The notes beneath the pieces were generated by a model. That model was not told where the DNA came from. It saw only the letters and a program-made list of their open reading frames with translations, and ran no database searches. This document shows positions 42,092-51,802 of a DNA stretch of 64,000 nt, piece by piece (positions within the stretch are counted from its first letter, which is position 1; the number at the start of each line of letters is the position of its first letter). The position numbers and the translations under genes are program-made. The stretch covers positions 62,001 to 126,000 of the forward strand of contig JAUIKS010000004.1 of NCBI GenBank assembly GCA_030430565.1. Reading direction: 5' to 3'. The DNA is from Polyangia bacterium. Lineage in GTDB: Bacteria > Myxococcota_A > Polyangia > Nannocystales > Nannocystaceae.

Positions 42092-44724
42092 GACTGCTCG
42101 TCCCCTCCCGCGGCGGTCTGCTCCGCCGCGTCCATGGCCTCCTGGAGCGCGCGCCGCAGCTCCTTGAGCTTGAAGCGCCGCGCGAGCGCGATGAGCTCCT
42201 GGGCGAACGCGCTGTAGCGCGCGTCCTCAGCCTCGAGCGCGCGGGCGCGCTTCGCCAGCTCCTGAATGTCGCCGCGGCGCACCAGCTCGAACATCGGCTT
42301 GAGCGCCGCGAGCGGCGGCGTCGCGCTCTCCGGCTCGGGCGCGGGCGCGGCCTCGGTCGACGCGCCCTCCGCCCCGGCGCTCGCGCTCGCCTCGGCGTCG
42401 GCCTCCTCGACCGGCTCGACCTCGTGGCCCTCGCGGGTCCAGCGGAGCTTGAGCAGGCGCCCGAGCAGGTCGAGCAGCTGCGACATGCGGAACGGCTTGG
42501 CGATGAAGCCGTCGGCGCCCGCGGCCAGGCTCTCGGTGCGGTCGAGGTCGAAGGCGCTGGCCGAGATGATGATGATCTTGATGTCGCGGGTGTGCTCGGT
42601 CTTCCGCAGCGCGATCACGGTGTCGAGGCCGCTCATGTGCGGCATCTTGAGGTCGAGCAGGATCAGGTCGGGCTTGACCGCGTCGACCTTCTCCAGCGCC
42701 TCGAGGCCGTTCTCGGCCTCGTGCAGCTCGAAGCCCAGCGGGCCGAGCATGTCGACCAGCGTCGCGCGGTTCTCCCACACGTCGTCCGCGATCAGCAGCC
42801 GGCGCGGCAGGCCGACGTAGCCGGTGACGTTGCGGACGATCGCGCCGGTGACCACGCGGTCGCGGTTCGAGACCTCGAGGCGGATGTCGAACCAGAACGT
42901 GCTGCCGGCGCCGAGCCTGCTCTGCACGCGCAGCTCGCCGCCCATGAACTCGACGAGCTCGCGCGAGATCGCCAGGCCGAGACCGGTCCCCTTGGACATG
43001 TTGTCTGGGAGCCCGACCTGGCGGAAGGGCTCGAAGATCACGTCGAGGAACTCTTTCTTGATGCCGACGCCGGTGTCGTCGATCTTGAAGCGCAGGATGT
43101 CCTCGCCGACATCCTCGACCGTGAAGGTCACGCCGCCCTCGTCGGTGAACTTGACCGCGTTGCCGAGCAGGTTGAGCAGCACCTGGCGCAGGCGCTGCTC
43201 GTCGCCCTTGACGACCCGCGGGATCGCGTTGATCGCCTTGTAGGTGAAGTTGACCCCCTTGAGGCCGGCGCGCACGCGGAAGATCTCGGCGACGCCGTGG
43301 AGCATCTCGGGCAGCGAGAACTCGGTGATGTGCAGCGCGAGCTTGCGGTTCTCGATCTTGGCGATGTCGAGGATGTCGTTGATCAGCGAGAGCAGGTGCT
43401 CGCCGCTGCGGCGGATGACGTCGACGCCGTTTTGCTGGCGCTCCGTCATGTTCTTGTCGCGCGCGAGGATCTGCGCGTAGCCGAGGATGCCGTTGAGCGG
43501 GGTGCGCAGCTCGTGGCTCATGCGGGCGAGGAAATTGCTCTTCTCCGCGTTGGCGGACTCGGCGGCGGCGCGCGCCATGTCGGCCGCCTCCTTGGCGCGC
43601 TGCAGCTCCGAGGTCCGCCGGATGTTGACGAGCGAGATGCCGATGTAGCTGGCGAGGTGGAGCAGCAGGTCCTCCTCGCGCTTGGTGTAGATGCCGGCGG
43701 TCGAGTGCGAGACGTTGACGCTGCCGATCACCTGGTCGCCGACCAGCATCGGCGCGATCAGGGAGGTCTTGAGGCCGCCGCGCGAGAGCCGACGCCCCTC
43801 GCGGTACTCGGAGTTGGCGAGGTCGGGGACGAGGATGACCTCGCGCCGCAGCACGCTCTCGCCGGGGCCGCTGCCCTCGAGCGGGGAGAGCGTGCCGAGC
43901 TGGACCGCGCCCATCGAGCTGCGCAGGCCGTAGAGCAGCAGCTCTTTTTGGTTGGCCTTGAGCAGCGCGACGCTGACCCGATCCGCCGGCAGGATCTTGG
44001 CGGCGTAGCGCGTCGTGATCTTGAACAGCTCCTCCTCGGCCGTCGCTACGCTGAGCGCCTGGCCGAGGTCGCTGAGCGCCGCGAGGCGGCGCGCGTGCTC
44101 CTGCGTCTGCTCGAGCGCCGCCTGGGCGCGCTCGATCTGGCGGCGGACCTCGAGGTTCGACGCGAGCAGCGCGGCGGTCTGCTCGAGCCGCTGCTGGTCT
44201 TCGTCGTCGAAGCGGTCCAGCTCGCGGGAGCCGACGTTGAGCGTCCCGATCGCGCGGCGCCGGATCAGCAGCGGCACGCACACCGACGAGGCGATGCCGC
44301 TGGTCGCGAGGCGCCGGGACTCGGCGAACTCGCTCGCCGCGGTGTCTCGGACGACCACGGTCGCGCGGCGCCGGATCGCGGCGCCGATCGCGGAGCCCTC
44401 GACCGGGACGTCGGTGCCCTGGGGTACGCGCGCGATGCTCCCCTCGAGCGCGTGGACCGTCAGCGAGGTCGGGGGGTCGTTGAGCAGCGCGACGCTGACG
44501 CGGTCGGCGGGGAACAGATCGAGGACGTGCGAGGCGACGATCCGCAGGATCTCCTCCTCATCGAGCGCCTCGTTCAGCCGGCTCGACATCGCCGCGAGTC
44601 GCCTGGCCCGCTCGGCGTCGGCGCGCGCTCGTCCGAGTCGACGTCCGAGCGCGGCGAGCTCGCCCGTCAGCGCGGACGCTCGCTCCGCGAGCCCGCTGCG
44701 TGGCCTGTACCTGTCGTCTTCCAT
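42088..44724 (-). CDS. Hybrid sensor histidine kinase with two GAF domains
   Basis: An 878-residue cytoplasmic kinase. Two GAF-type sensor domains lie at about residues 45-195 and 215-370 (both contain FPADRVSVALLNDP- or LPADRVSVALLK-like starts). HisKA has His404 in FLARMSHELRTPLNGILGYA; the ATP-binding domain has the N box (LLNLLGNAVKFTDEGGV) and the G boxes (DTGVGIKKEF and GTGLGLAISREL). A receiver follows with Asp691 in LILLDLKMP, then an acidic linker and a helical, HPt-sized C-terminal part (FELVRRGDIQELAKRARALE), in which no clear phospho-His motif is seen. The downstream receiver-cyclase gene overlaps by 4 bp (ATGA), so a phosphorelay to it is likely. Ligands of the GAF domains are unknown. 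Confidence 0.93.
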   Translation of the reverse strand: MEDDRYRPRSGLAERASALTGELAALGRRLGRARADAERARRLAAMSSRLNEALDEEEILRIVASHVLDLFPADRVSVALLNDPPTSLTVHALEGSIARVPQGTDVPVEGSAIGAAIRRRATVVVRDTAASEFAESRRLATSGIASSVCVPLLIRRRAIGTLNVGSRELDRFDDEDQQRLEQTAALLASNLEVRRQIERAQAALEQTQEHARRLAALSDLGQALSVATAEEELFKITTRYAAKILPADRVSVALLKANQKELLLYGLRSSMGAVQLGTLSPLEGSGPGESVLRREVILVPDLANSEYREGRRLSRGGLKTSLIAPMLVGDQVIGSVNVSHSTAGIYTKREEDLLLHLASYIGISLVNIRRTSELQRAKEAADMARAAAESANAEKSNFLARMSHELRTPLNGILGYAQILARDKNMTERQQNGVDVIRRSGEHLLSLINDILDIAKIENRKLALHITEFSLPEMLHGVAEIFRVRAGLKGVNFTYKAINAIPRVVKGDEQRLRQVLLNLLGNAVKFTDEGGVTFTVEDVGEDILRFKIDDTGVGIKKEFLDVIFEPFRQVGLPDNMSKGTGLGLAISRELVEFMGGELRVQSRLGAGSTFWFDIRLEVSNRDRVVTGAIVRNVTGYVGLPRRLLIADDVWENRATLVDMLGPLGFELHEAENGLEALEKVDAVKPDLILLDLKMPHMSGLDTVIALRKTEHTRDIKIIIISASAFDLDRTESLAAGADGFIAKPFRMSQLLDLLGRLLKLRWTREGHEVEPVEEADAEASASAGAEGASTEAAPAPEPESATPPLAALKPMFELVRRGDIQELAKRARALEAEDARYSAFAQELIALARRFKLKELRRALQEAMDAAEQTAAGGDEQS

Positions 44725-44891
44725 GTCCGTCGCGCGCCGCGAGTCGCAGCCCGCGGAGACGACCCGCGGGCAGAAAACGAGGCTACGGTATCAGGTTGGA
44801 GATCAGGTTGCGCGCGCAGGATGGCCGCGGCGCGCTAGCGCTCGGTCGCGACGAGTCGCACAGGACATGTGCGACTTCGGCCAGGTCGGGA

Positions 44892-45326
44892 TCAACCGCG
44901 CGAGAGCTCGACGCCGAAGGTGCGCGCGGCGGACTCGATGAAACCGCTCTCGGACTCGAGCACGCGCCCATCAGCCTCCGCGATGGCGATCAGGTCGGTG
45001 ATGATGTGCGTCCGCTGCTCGAGGTTGAGGCGCCTCGTCAGGCGCGCGGCGTGGCGACCGAGCCGCTGCAGGCGGGCCTCGGAGGTGCCGAGGCTCTCGT
45101 AGTCGTCGACCGCGGCGCGGAGCGCACGCTCGACCGACGGCTCGTCGCCGACGGGCAACCATGTGTGGATCCGGCTCACGATCGCGCCCATCTCCTCGGG
45201 CGCGAGCTCGCGGTCGGTCAGCTCGCTGCAGGCGAGGAACACGAACGCGATCGCCCCGAGGTCCACGCGGTCCTCGTCGGTCATGGGTTGGAGGAGCGTG
45301 CTCGTCGGGGGCGGCTTCCGGTTCAT
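44892..45326 (-). CDS. TerB-like helical protein
   Basis: A 144-residue cytoplasmic all-helical protein. LDLGAIAFVFLACSELTDRE-like start (VDLGAIAFVFLACSELTDRE), LTRRLNLEQRTHIITDLIAI and AEADGRVLESESGFIESAAR match the TerB/tellurite-resistance fold, in which DG and E residues form a metal-binding pocket. The name does not prove tellurite resistance. The ATG at 45326 is chosen because a TACCAT element ends ten bases before it; ATGs at 45338 and 45284 are alternatives. It lies 167 bp upstream of the hybrid kinase gene on the same strand and could be part of that operon. Confidence 0.75.
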   Translation of the reverse strand: MNRKPPPTSTLLQPMTDEDRVDLGAIAFVFLACSELTDRELAPEEMGAIVSRIHTWLPVGDEPSVERALRAAVDDYESLGTSEARLQRLGRHAARLTRRLNLEQRTHIITDLIAIAEADGRVLESESGFIESAARTFGVELSRG

Positions 45327-45336
45327 GCCAGCGCGC

Positions 45337-45342
45337 ATGGTA
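45337..45342 (-). promoter_or_regulatory. Putative -10 (TACCAT) of the TerB-like gene
   Basis: On the minus strand GCTACCAT ends ten bases before the ATG at 45326. Its position supports that start and fits the leaderless pattern. Confidence 0.35.
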
Positions 45343-45485
45343 GCAGACGCGCGCGCGTATCTCTCAAGCGGGGCGCGAGCGGGGCGGAGGGCGTGGGCGC
45401 ACGGCGGCGCGACGGGGCGCCGAAGCGGGCTAAATGCGGCGATTTTTTGGGGCTCGGCGTCGGCGCGCGCCATACTTCACAAACT

Positions 45486-46613
45486 GTGCTGAAGTCCGTG
45501 CTCGCGCGCCGTCCTCGGAGTCCCCGCCGCACCCCTCGAACCGCGCGGGGGCTGCTCGTCGGGCTCACGGCCCTGGGCCTGGGCGGCGTGTTGGCGCTGC
45601 CGACCACGCCCGCGCGCGCGAACGCCCGGACCGCGCGTCACTACACGGCCCACGTCGTCAAGAAGGGCGAGTCGCTCTCCAGGATCGCGCGGACCTACGG
45701 CTGCTCGATCAAGACGATTCAGGAGACCAACGGGCTCTCCGGCGAGAAGATCCGGCGCGGCGAGGCCCTGGCGATCCCGCCCTGCGGGCCCGGCGGGACG
45801 CTCGAGACCCCCACGCCGCGGGCGAGCAAGTCCGGCGCGGCGCCGCTGCGACATCGAGTGCGCAAGGGCGAGAACCTGAGCCGGATCGCGCGGACCTACG
45901 GCTGCAGCGTCGCCGATCTGCGGGCGAAGAACGGCATCGAGGGCAGCGTCATCATGCCGGGGCAGGAGCTCTTGATCCCGCGCTCCTCCGCCGTGAAGGC
46001 GCCGGAGATCCTCGGGCAGAGCGTCGGCGCGCCCCAGCGCGGTCGCCTCGTCAACGCCAGCCGGCTGCGCTCCGGCAAGGGCTACCTGCTGCGCCGCCCC
46101 GAGCGGACCTACGGCACCAGCCAGCTGGTCCACTACGTGCGCGAGGTCGTCGGGTCGACCCGCAAGCAGCACCCCGCGGCGCATCGCCTGGCGATCGGCG
46201 ACCTCTCGAGTCGGCGCGGCGGGCCGCTCTCGGGGCATCGCTCCCACCAGTCGGGTCGCGACATCGACATCGGGCTGTTCTACACCAAGCGCCCCTCGGG
46301 CTACCCCAGCGAGTTCAAGCCGGGCACCGCGAGCAACCTCGACATGGCGGCGACCTGGACGTTGATCAAGGAGTTCGCGGCCACGGCCAAGCACGACGGC
46401 GGCGTCGAGGTCATCTTCCTCGACTACGAGCTTCAGCGCGCGCTCTACAAGTGGGCGCGCAAGCAGGGGGTGCCGCGGACGACGCTGCGCAAGATCCTGC
46501 AGTACCCGGCGGGGCGCTGGGCTGACGCGGGCGTGGTCCAGCACTACCCCAACCACGCCGATCACCTGCACGTGCGCTTCAAGTGCCCGAAGGGCGACAA
46601 GGGCTGCTCGTAG
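45486..46613 (+). CDS. LysM-repeat murein endopeptidase, MepA (M74) type
   Basis: A 375-residue exported peptidoglycan hydrolase. The signal region has RRTPRTARGLLVGLTALGLG with cleavage after ARA. Two LysM domains follow (VVKKGESLSRIARTYGCSIK and RVRKGENLSRIARTYGCSVA, with RRGEALAIPPC and MPGQELLIPRS endings). The catalytic part resembles penicillin-insensitive murein endopeptidase: SGHRSHQSGRDIDIGLFYTK contains the first zinc ligands (His, Asp) and QHYPNHADHLHVRFKCP the last. MepA cleaves D-alanyl-meso-diaminopimelyl cross-links. LysM domains presumably replace the usual wall-anchoring. GTG start; the next gene is convergent. Confidence 0.92.
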   Translation: MLKSVLARRPRSPRRTPRTARGLLVGLTALGLGGVLALPTTPARANARTARHYTAHVVKKGESLSRIARTYGCSIKTIQETNGLSGEKIRRGEALAIPPCGPGGTLETPTPRASKSGAAPLRHRVRKGENLSRIARTYGCSVADLRAKNGIEGSVIMPGQELLIPRSSAVKAPEILGQSVGAPQRGRLVNASRLRSGKGYLLRRPERTYGTSQLVHYVREVVGSTRKQHPAAHRLAIGDLSSRRGGPLSGHRSHQSGRDIDIGLFYTKRPSGYPSEFKPGTASNLDMAATWTLIKEFAATAKHDGGVEVIFLDYELQRALYKWARKQGVPRTTLRKILQYPAGRWADAGVVQHYPNHADHLHVRFKCPKGDKGCS

Positions 46614-46622
46614 CAGCCCGCC

Positions 46623-47759
46623 TCAGTCGTCGCGGGCGTCGTGTCGCGGGCCGCGGCCGGCGCTCGTGTTGGCGCGCCGCGAGCGGCCGCGCTTGCGCTC
46701 GGCGCGACCGAGCGACTCGCGGGTGAGCTTGCGGTAGCTCGCCACGCGATCGGGCGCGAGCGCGCCGGTCTTGACCGCTCTCCGCACGGCGCAGCCCGGC
46801 TCGCGGTTGTGGCTGCAGTCCTTGAACTTGCAGCGGCGCGCGACCGCGTCGATCTCGGCGAAGGTCTCCTGCATGCCCGAGTCGTCCTCGGAGGGGTCGG
46901 TCCACAGCTGCAGCTCGCGGATCCCGGGGGTGTCGAGCAGCACGCCGGAGATGGTCACGGGCGGCGCGTCGGCCTCGGTCTCGGTCTCGGGGAGCTCGAG
47001 CGCGCGTGGGGGCAGGGGGATCAGCTCGCGGTGGGTCGTGGTGTGGCGGCCCTTGTCGTCGGCCTCGCGGATCTCGCCGGTGGTCTGACGTTCATGACCC
47101 AAGAGCCAGTTGATCAGCGTGGACTTGCCGACCCCCGAGGAGCCGACGAAGGCGACCGTGCGCCCGGCGGAGAGCTGCTCGGCGAGCGCCCGGCCGCCGA
47201 CGCGGGCGCGCGCGCTGAGCTGCAGGACCGGGGCGTCGCCGGCGAGCTCCTGCAGCTGACGAAACGCCGGCGCGGGGTCCTCCACGAGGTCGACCTTGTT
47301 GAGCACCAGCACCGGCCGCGCGCCGCCGTCGCGCACCGCCGTCAGGTAGCGCTCGATCCGGCGCGGGTTGAGGTCGTGATTGCACGAGGTGACGACGAAG
47401 ATCAGGTCGATGTTGGCCGCGAGCAGCTGCGGCACCGTCCGTCGCCCTGCGGCCTGGCGCACGAGCTGGGTCCGGCGCGGCACGAGCTCGTGGATGGTCG
47501 ACATGCCGCCGCCCTTGTTGAGCTCGAGCGCCACCCAGTCGCCCGCGGCCGGGCGCAGGAGCGGCTGCCCGCGGCTCTCGTGGCGCAGCTTGCCGCTCAG
47601 CTCGGCCCAGCGCGCGCCCTTCTCGGTCAGCACGTGCAGGCGATCCTGGTAGACGACGGCGACGCGCGCCGGGATGCAGTCGGGGCGCTCGAGCGCGCGC
47701 AGGCGCGCGGCGAAGTCGGCGTCGAAGCCCAGCTCGGGCAGCGTCGGCGTCGTCGGCAT
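46623..47759 (-). CDS. rsgA: Ribosome small-subunit-dependent GTPase RsgA
   Basis: A 378-residue circularly permuted GTPase that helps late 30S maturation. After an N-terminal OB domain, the motif order is the family hallmark: NKVD (VLNKVDLVED) comes first, then the P loop GSSGVGKSTLINWLLG, then DTPGIRELQLW. The zinc site CKFKDCSHNREPGCAV follows. The C-terminal tail is very basic (KRGRSRRANT) and slightly longer than usual, with a segment before DTPG (ETETEADAPPV) also inserted. The ATG at 47759 starts the family N-terminus (MPTTPTLPELGFDADFAARL). Confidence 0.95.
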   Translation of the reverse strand: MPTTPTLPELGFDADFAARLRALERPDCIPARVAVVYQDRLHVLTEKGARWAELSGKLRHESRGQPLLRPAAGDWVALELNKGGGMSTIHELVPRRTQLVRQAAGRRTVPQLLAANIDLIFVVTSCNHDLNPRRIERYLTAVRDGGARPVLVLNKVDLVEDPAPAFRQLQELAGDAPVLQLSARARVGGRALAEQLSAGRTVAFVGSSGVGKSTLINWLLGHERQTTGEIREADDKGRHTTTHRELIPLPPRALELPETETEADAPPVTISGVLLDTPGIRELQLWTDPSEDDSGMQETFAEIDAVARRCKFKDCSHNREPGCAVRRAVKTGALAPDRVASYRKLTRESLGRAERKRGRSRRANTSAGRGPRHDARDD

Positions 47760-47794
47760 GCGGGCGGCAGTGTGGCGGCGAGCGACTTCGGTCG

Positions 47795-48682
47795 TCAAGC
47801 GAGCTCGATCCGCACGCCGTCGGGGTCGACGAGCGCGCCAGCGGGCGCCGCCGTGCCGGGCGCGGCGATGATCAGGGAGGTGAGGCCGAGCGCGCGCTCG
47901 TCGTGCAGCTGATAGCGCGCGGCCGGATCCCGCGCGTCGCGGTGCAGCAGCTCGAGCGTGGTGTACGGGCGCTGCCAGAGCCACTCGCGGTTGGTGACCG
48001 CGCGCAGGTCCGGGCTCGGCGGCCGCTCGTCGGTGAAGGCGAGGAAGTAGAGCGTGAAGCCGTGGCGCGTCACCGGCTGGATCGAGAGCAGGCGCATGCC
48101 GAGGCGGCGCTCGTAGAGCGCGCGGCTGGCCGCGATGTCGCGGACGCGCAGCGTGATCTGGCCGAGCACGCCGGGCTCCGCGAGCGGCGAGCCGTCATCC
48201 GGCGTCGGCGCGGGCGCGGGCCCCAGCGGCGGCGCGAAGGTGCGCTGGAGCAGCTCGACGGCGTAGCCGTCCGGATCCTGGAGGTGGCACAGGTAGCCGA
48301 TGTCTTCGAACTGCGCGGGCGCGCTCACGCGCGCGCCGGCGGCGACGAGGCGCGCGCGCGCTCGGTCGACATCGGCGAGCGTGACGCCGATCTTCCAGTA
48401 CACGTGATCGCGCCCGCTGGGCAGCGTGGCGGCGGCGAGCGCGGGGTCGTGCTCTAGCACCAGCGCCGTCGCGGCTTCGGTCACCGCTTCAGAAGCTGTC
48501 GGAAACGCCAGGTGAACGCGCGCGCGGGATCCGGGCGCGCGCGTCCCTCGGATCACGCGCATACCGAGCCGATCGCGGTAGAACGCGACGCTGCGGCCGA
48601 TATCGCGGACTCGCAGGCAGACGCCGCGAAGCCCCGGCTGGCCGGCCGGGGTCGCTGGTGGTGGTGGCGCGCGCTCGGACAC
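47795..48682 (-). CDS. VOC-superfamily protein with two glyoxalase-like domains
   Basis: A 295-residue cytoplasmic protein built from two vicinal-oxygen-chelate modules. The first begins LRGVCLRVRDIGRSVAFYRD, with the Glu-type metal-ligand region DPDGYAVELLQ. The second begins GQITLRVRDIAASRALYERR, ending LVDPDGVRIELA. The layout matches glyoxalase I or bleomycin-resistance-type enzymes, but the substrate cannot be told from sequence. It ends 36 bp from the rsgA start on the same strand and may be co-transcribed with it. Confidence 0.88.
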   Translation of the reverse strand: MSERAPPPPATPAGQPGLRGVCLRVRDIGRSVAFYRDRLGMRVIRGTRAPGSRARVHLAFPTASEAVTEAATALVLEHDPALAAATLPSGRDHVYWKIGVTLADVDRARARLVAAGARVSAPAQFEDIGYLCHLQDPDGYAVELLQRTFAPPLGPAPAPTPDDGSPLAEPGVLGQITLRVRDIAASRALYERRLGMRLLSIQPVTRHGFTLYFLAFTDERPPSPDLRAVTNREWLWQRPYTTLELLHRDARDPAARYQLHDERALGLTSLIIAAPGTAAPAGALVDPDGVRIELA

Positions 48683-48703
48683 GACGGACGAGGGTCCACG
48701 CTA

Positions 48704-51001
48704 TCACGCGCGTCGACGCCGGGACCACACGAGCCCGAGCAGCGCCAAAGACCCCGCGAGCGCGGGCGCGGGCGTGGGCGCGGCCTGGCAGCCGCAGCCG
48801 CCGTCGGGCTCGTCTCCGCCCTCGGTGCCGCCGCCCGTGCCGCTCGCCGGGTCGCTGGACTCGGCGTCGGTGTCGGCGTCCTGACCCGCCGTCGTCGCGC
48901 CCGGGCCCGTCGTGCTCTCGCCGCCCGTGCTCCCGTCGCTGGTCGTCCCCTCGGTGGTGGTGCCCTGCGGGCCGGGGCCGTCGAAGACGATCTCGATGTT
49001 GGTGATCGCCGGCAGGTCGAGGCCGGCGAAGTGCGCGAGCGAGACGTAGTAGGTTTCACCTGGCTCGGCGGTCAGCTCAATGCTGCCCTCCTCGGCGTTC
49101 ATCAGCAGCTCGTCGGTCTTCGCGGTGACGCTGAACACGCTGTCGCCCTGGGTCGCGTAGTTGAAGGTGACCGGGTTGTTCTTGCGGATGTGCGCGCCGA
49201 GCGTGGCGTCCTCGACGGGCGCCAGCTCGTCGGTGAAGGCCTGGACCACGTCGTAGGTGATGAGCGCGGTGTCCATGCCCTCGGGGAACTCGATCCGCCA
49301 CTGCACCGGCGCCGGGCGAAACGGCGCGAAGCCGGGCAGGCTGAAGCCGACGCTGGGCCACACGATCATCGAGTTCGGCGGGAGCCCGGGATGCTGTCCG
49401 CCCGCGCCGAGCTCGTCGAGGTCGGCGATCCGCTCGCAGTCGACGAGGCCGCGGGCGTCGAAGATCTCGGAGACGGTCGCGCCGGCGTCGGGCCCCAGCG
49501 CCAGCTCGGTCGTGGCGATGACCGCCGCGCTCGCCTCCTCGAAGGTGACGTCGACGTTCATCATAGCGAGGCTGTCGACGACGGCGACGAAGAAGTCGTC
49601 GCCGAGGACCTCGTAGGCCTCCCAGGCCGCGCCCGAGAAGAGCTCGCCGTCGGCGTGGATCTCGCCCACGAGGTCGCGCGGGCACAGGAAGGCGTTGTCG
49701 GCGTCGCGGGCCCCGTCGTCGAAGGAGTACTCGGCCATCAGCGAGTCGCCGGTGAAGACCGAGGAGACGAAGTCGGCGAAGCCCTCGTTGATCGAGCCGG
49801 CGTCGTTGTTGACCGCGTGCTGGAACGGGCGCGCGATCGCTAGGCCGCCGCCCGACTGGCGATCGACGATCCCGTGGCCGAACTCGTGGTAGACGACATC
49901 GCCGTCGAGCGCGAGGTCGCGCTCGGCCTGGCCCATGAACACGGTCGAGCTGCACTGCCCGGTGTAGAAGGCGTTAAACAGCGGCTGCGGCTCGCCGTCG
50001 ACGTAGGACGAGAAGTTCGCGGTGATCGTCGCGGTTTCGTCGTTGTCGTGGCAGGGGAGGTACGCGACCCCGAGGCCGTCGAGCCAGGCGTACATGCGGT
50101 CGGCGTGGAAGTACGCCGCGACCTCCGAGAACGGCTCACCGTACTGCCCCTCCTCCTCGGGGTCGCCGATCGTCGGCGCCGGGTAGAGGAAGTCGCCGTT
50201 CATGTCGGCCTCGGCGATCTGCACGGCGCTGCAGGTGCCGCTGCCGCTCATCGGCGCGACGCAGTTGCGGGCGCGAAACCGCGGACCCTCGAGGAACTGC
50301 GTCATGTCGTTGAGCTCGTGCAGCGGGTACACCTCGGCGGTCGGGGTCGCGAGCGGGTTGACCTGAAACGCGCGCACGTCGGCGAAGCGCAGGCGCTCGT
50401 GAACCCGGCGAAGCTCGCCCGTGGCGTCGTCGACGTGGAACACCGGGTTCGTCAGCGCCGTCAGGTCGGCCGGCGGATCGACGCGCCACGCCAGCCGGCT
50501 CTCCGACGCTCCGGGGATCACGACCAGCTCCGCGACCGTCGCGCCGCGGCTGCCGGGTTGACCGGAGCGCGCGACGAGCTCGAGCGCCCCCGCAGCGTCG
50601 AGGCGCGGCGTCGAGGCGCGCAGCGGGCCGACGGAGGTGACCGCGGCGTCGCCCGCGCGGACGAGCAGGGCGACGCGCCCGCCGTCACGGCCGTCGACGA
50701 GCGCGCGCGCGAGCGGCCGGGCGAGCGGGATCCCGTCGATCGAGGCCTCGACGCGCCAGAGCTCGAGAGCGGGGTCGCTCGCGGCGGGCGTGGCCGCGGC
50801 CCGCAGGACGAGCGGCGCCCCGTCGGTCCGCGCCGAGACGAGCTCGATCAGCCGCGCCGACCGCCGGGCGTCGACGCCGATGTACTCGCCCGTCGGCGCC
50901 TCGACGCGCGGGGCCGCCTGCGCGATCTGGGGGAGCAGCGCGAGCGCGAGCGCGCCGCAGAGTTTAATATGATTTACAAGACATGTATCCACCACGCGCA
51001 T
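48704..51001 (-). CDS. Secreted gluzincin metalloprotease with MYXO-CTERM-like tail
   Basis: A 765-residue exported protein. The signal peptide is LCGALALALLPQIAQA. A propeptide-like N-terminal part (to about 200) precedes the catalytic domain with HEFGH (His372, His376) and Glu406 in INEGFADF, the pattern of M4/M36-type gluzincins, which cleave proteins outside the cell. A Thr/Ser/Gly linker rich in TTEGTTSDGSTGG leads to the C-terminus GGCGCQAAPTPAPALAGSLA followed by LLGLVWSRRRRA: Cys motif, hydrophobic helix and Arg cluster, as in MYXO-CTERM anchors. Such tails are processed to place proteins on the outer surface. Exact peptidase family is uncertain. Confidence 0.88.
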   Translation of the reverse strand: MRVVDTCLVNHIKLCGALALALLPQIAQAAPRVEAPTGEYIGVDARRSARLIELVSARTDGAPLVLRAAATPAASDPALELWRVEASIDGIPLARPLARALVDGRDGGRVALLVRAGDAAVTSVGPLRASTPRLDAAGALELVARSGQPGSRGATVAELVVIPGASESRLAWRVDPPADLTALTNPVFHVDDATGELRRVHERLRFADVRAFQVNPLATPTAEVYPLHELNDMTQFLEGPRFRARNCVAPMSGSGTCSAVQIAEADMNGDFLYPAPTIGDPEEEGQYGEPFSEVAAYFHADRMYAWLDGLGVAYLPCHDNDETATITANFSSYVDGEPQPLFNAFYTGQCSSTVFMGQAERDLALDGDVVYHEFGHGIVDRQSGGGLAIARPFQHAVNNDAGSINEGFADFVSSVFTGDSLMAEYSFDDGARDADNAFLCPRDLVGEIHADGELFSGAAWEAYEVLGDDFFVAVVDSLAMMNVDVTFEEASAAVIATTELALGPDAGATVSEIFDARGLVDCERIADLDELGAGGQHPGLPPNSMIVWPSVGFSLPGFAPFRPAPVQWRIEFPEGMDTALITYDVVQAFTDELAPVEDATLGAHIRKNNPVTFNYATQGDSVFSVTAKTDELLMNAEEGSIELTAEPGETYYVSLAHFAGLDLPAITNIEIVFDGPGPQGTTTEGTTSDGSTGGESTTGPGATTAGQDADTDAESSDPASGTGGGTEGGDEPDGGCGCQAAPTPAPALAGSLALLGLVWSRRRRA

Positions 51002-51023
51002 CGTAGCAGCCGGCGCCGCCGCG

Positions 51024-51802
51024 TCAGCGGCGCAGCGCGGCCGCCAGGCGCGTCATCGCGTCAGCTGCCCCAGCGGACAGCTTGTGCGTCACGAGATCGC
51101 TCACGCGCGTGCGGTCCGGGTTGATCTCGACGGAGGCGCCGCCGCGCCGTCGGGCCTGGATCACGGGGTCCGTGACGTAGGGGAAGGGGCTCGAGGTGCC
51201 GACGGTGAACACGAGCTCGAAGCCGCGCGCGCGCTCTCGCAGCATCGCCGCGACGGCTGCCTCTGGGAGCATCTCCTCAAACAGCACCACGTCGGGGCGG
51301 ACGACCGCGCGACAGTCGGGGCAGCGGGGCAGGGGCGCCAGCGCCGAGTAGTCCCGGACGCTGGTTCGATAGTCGCAGGCCGTGCAGCGCAGCCGGTGAA
51401 TGTTGCCGTGCAGCTCGATCACGTTCTGCGAGCCCGCCGCGGTGTGCAGGCCGTCGACGTTCTGGGTCATCACCCACAGGCGATCCACGCGGCCCTCGAG
51501 CGCCGCCATGACCGCGTGCGCGGGGTTGGGCTGGGCGCCCCGGCAGGCCTCCTCGATCTGGCGGATGTACTTCCAGGTCGTCGCCGGATCGCGCTGAAAG
51601 AACGGCCCCGAGAGCAGCACCTCGATCGGCAGCCCCTCCTCGGGCCCGGCGTCTTCGTCGTTGTAGAGCCCGCCGACGCCGCGGTAGGTCGGCAGCCCCG
51701 AGTCGGCCGAGACGCCCGCGCCGGTGATGAACAGCACGCTCTCGGCGCGACCGAGGAGCGCCGCGACCTCCTCGATCGCGGCGGCGAGCTCGCCGGTCTC
51801 GC

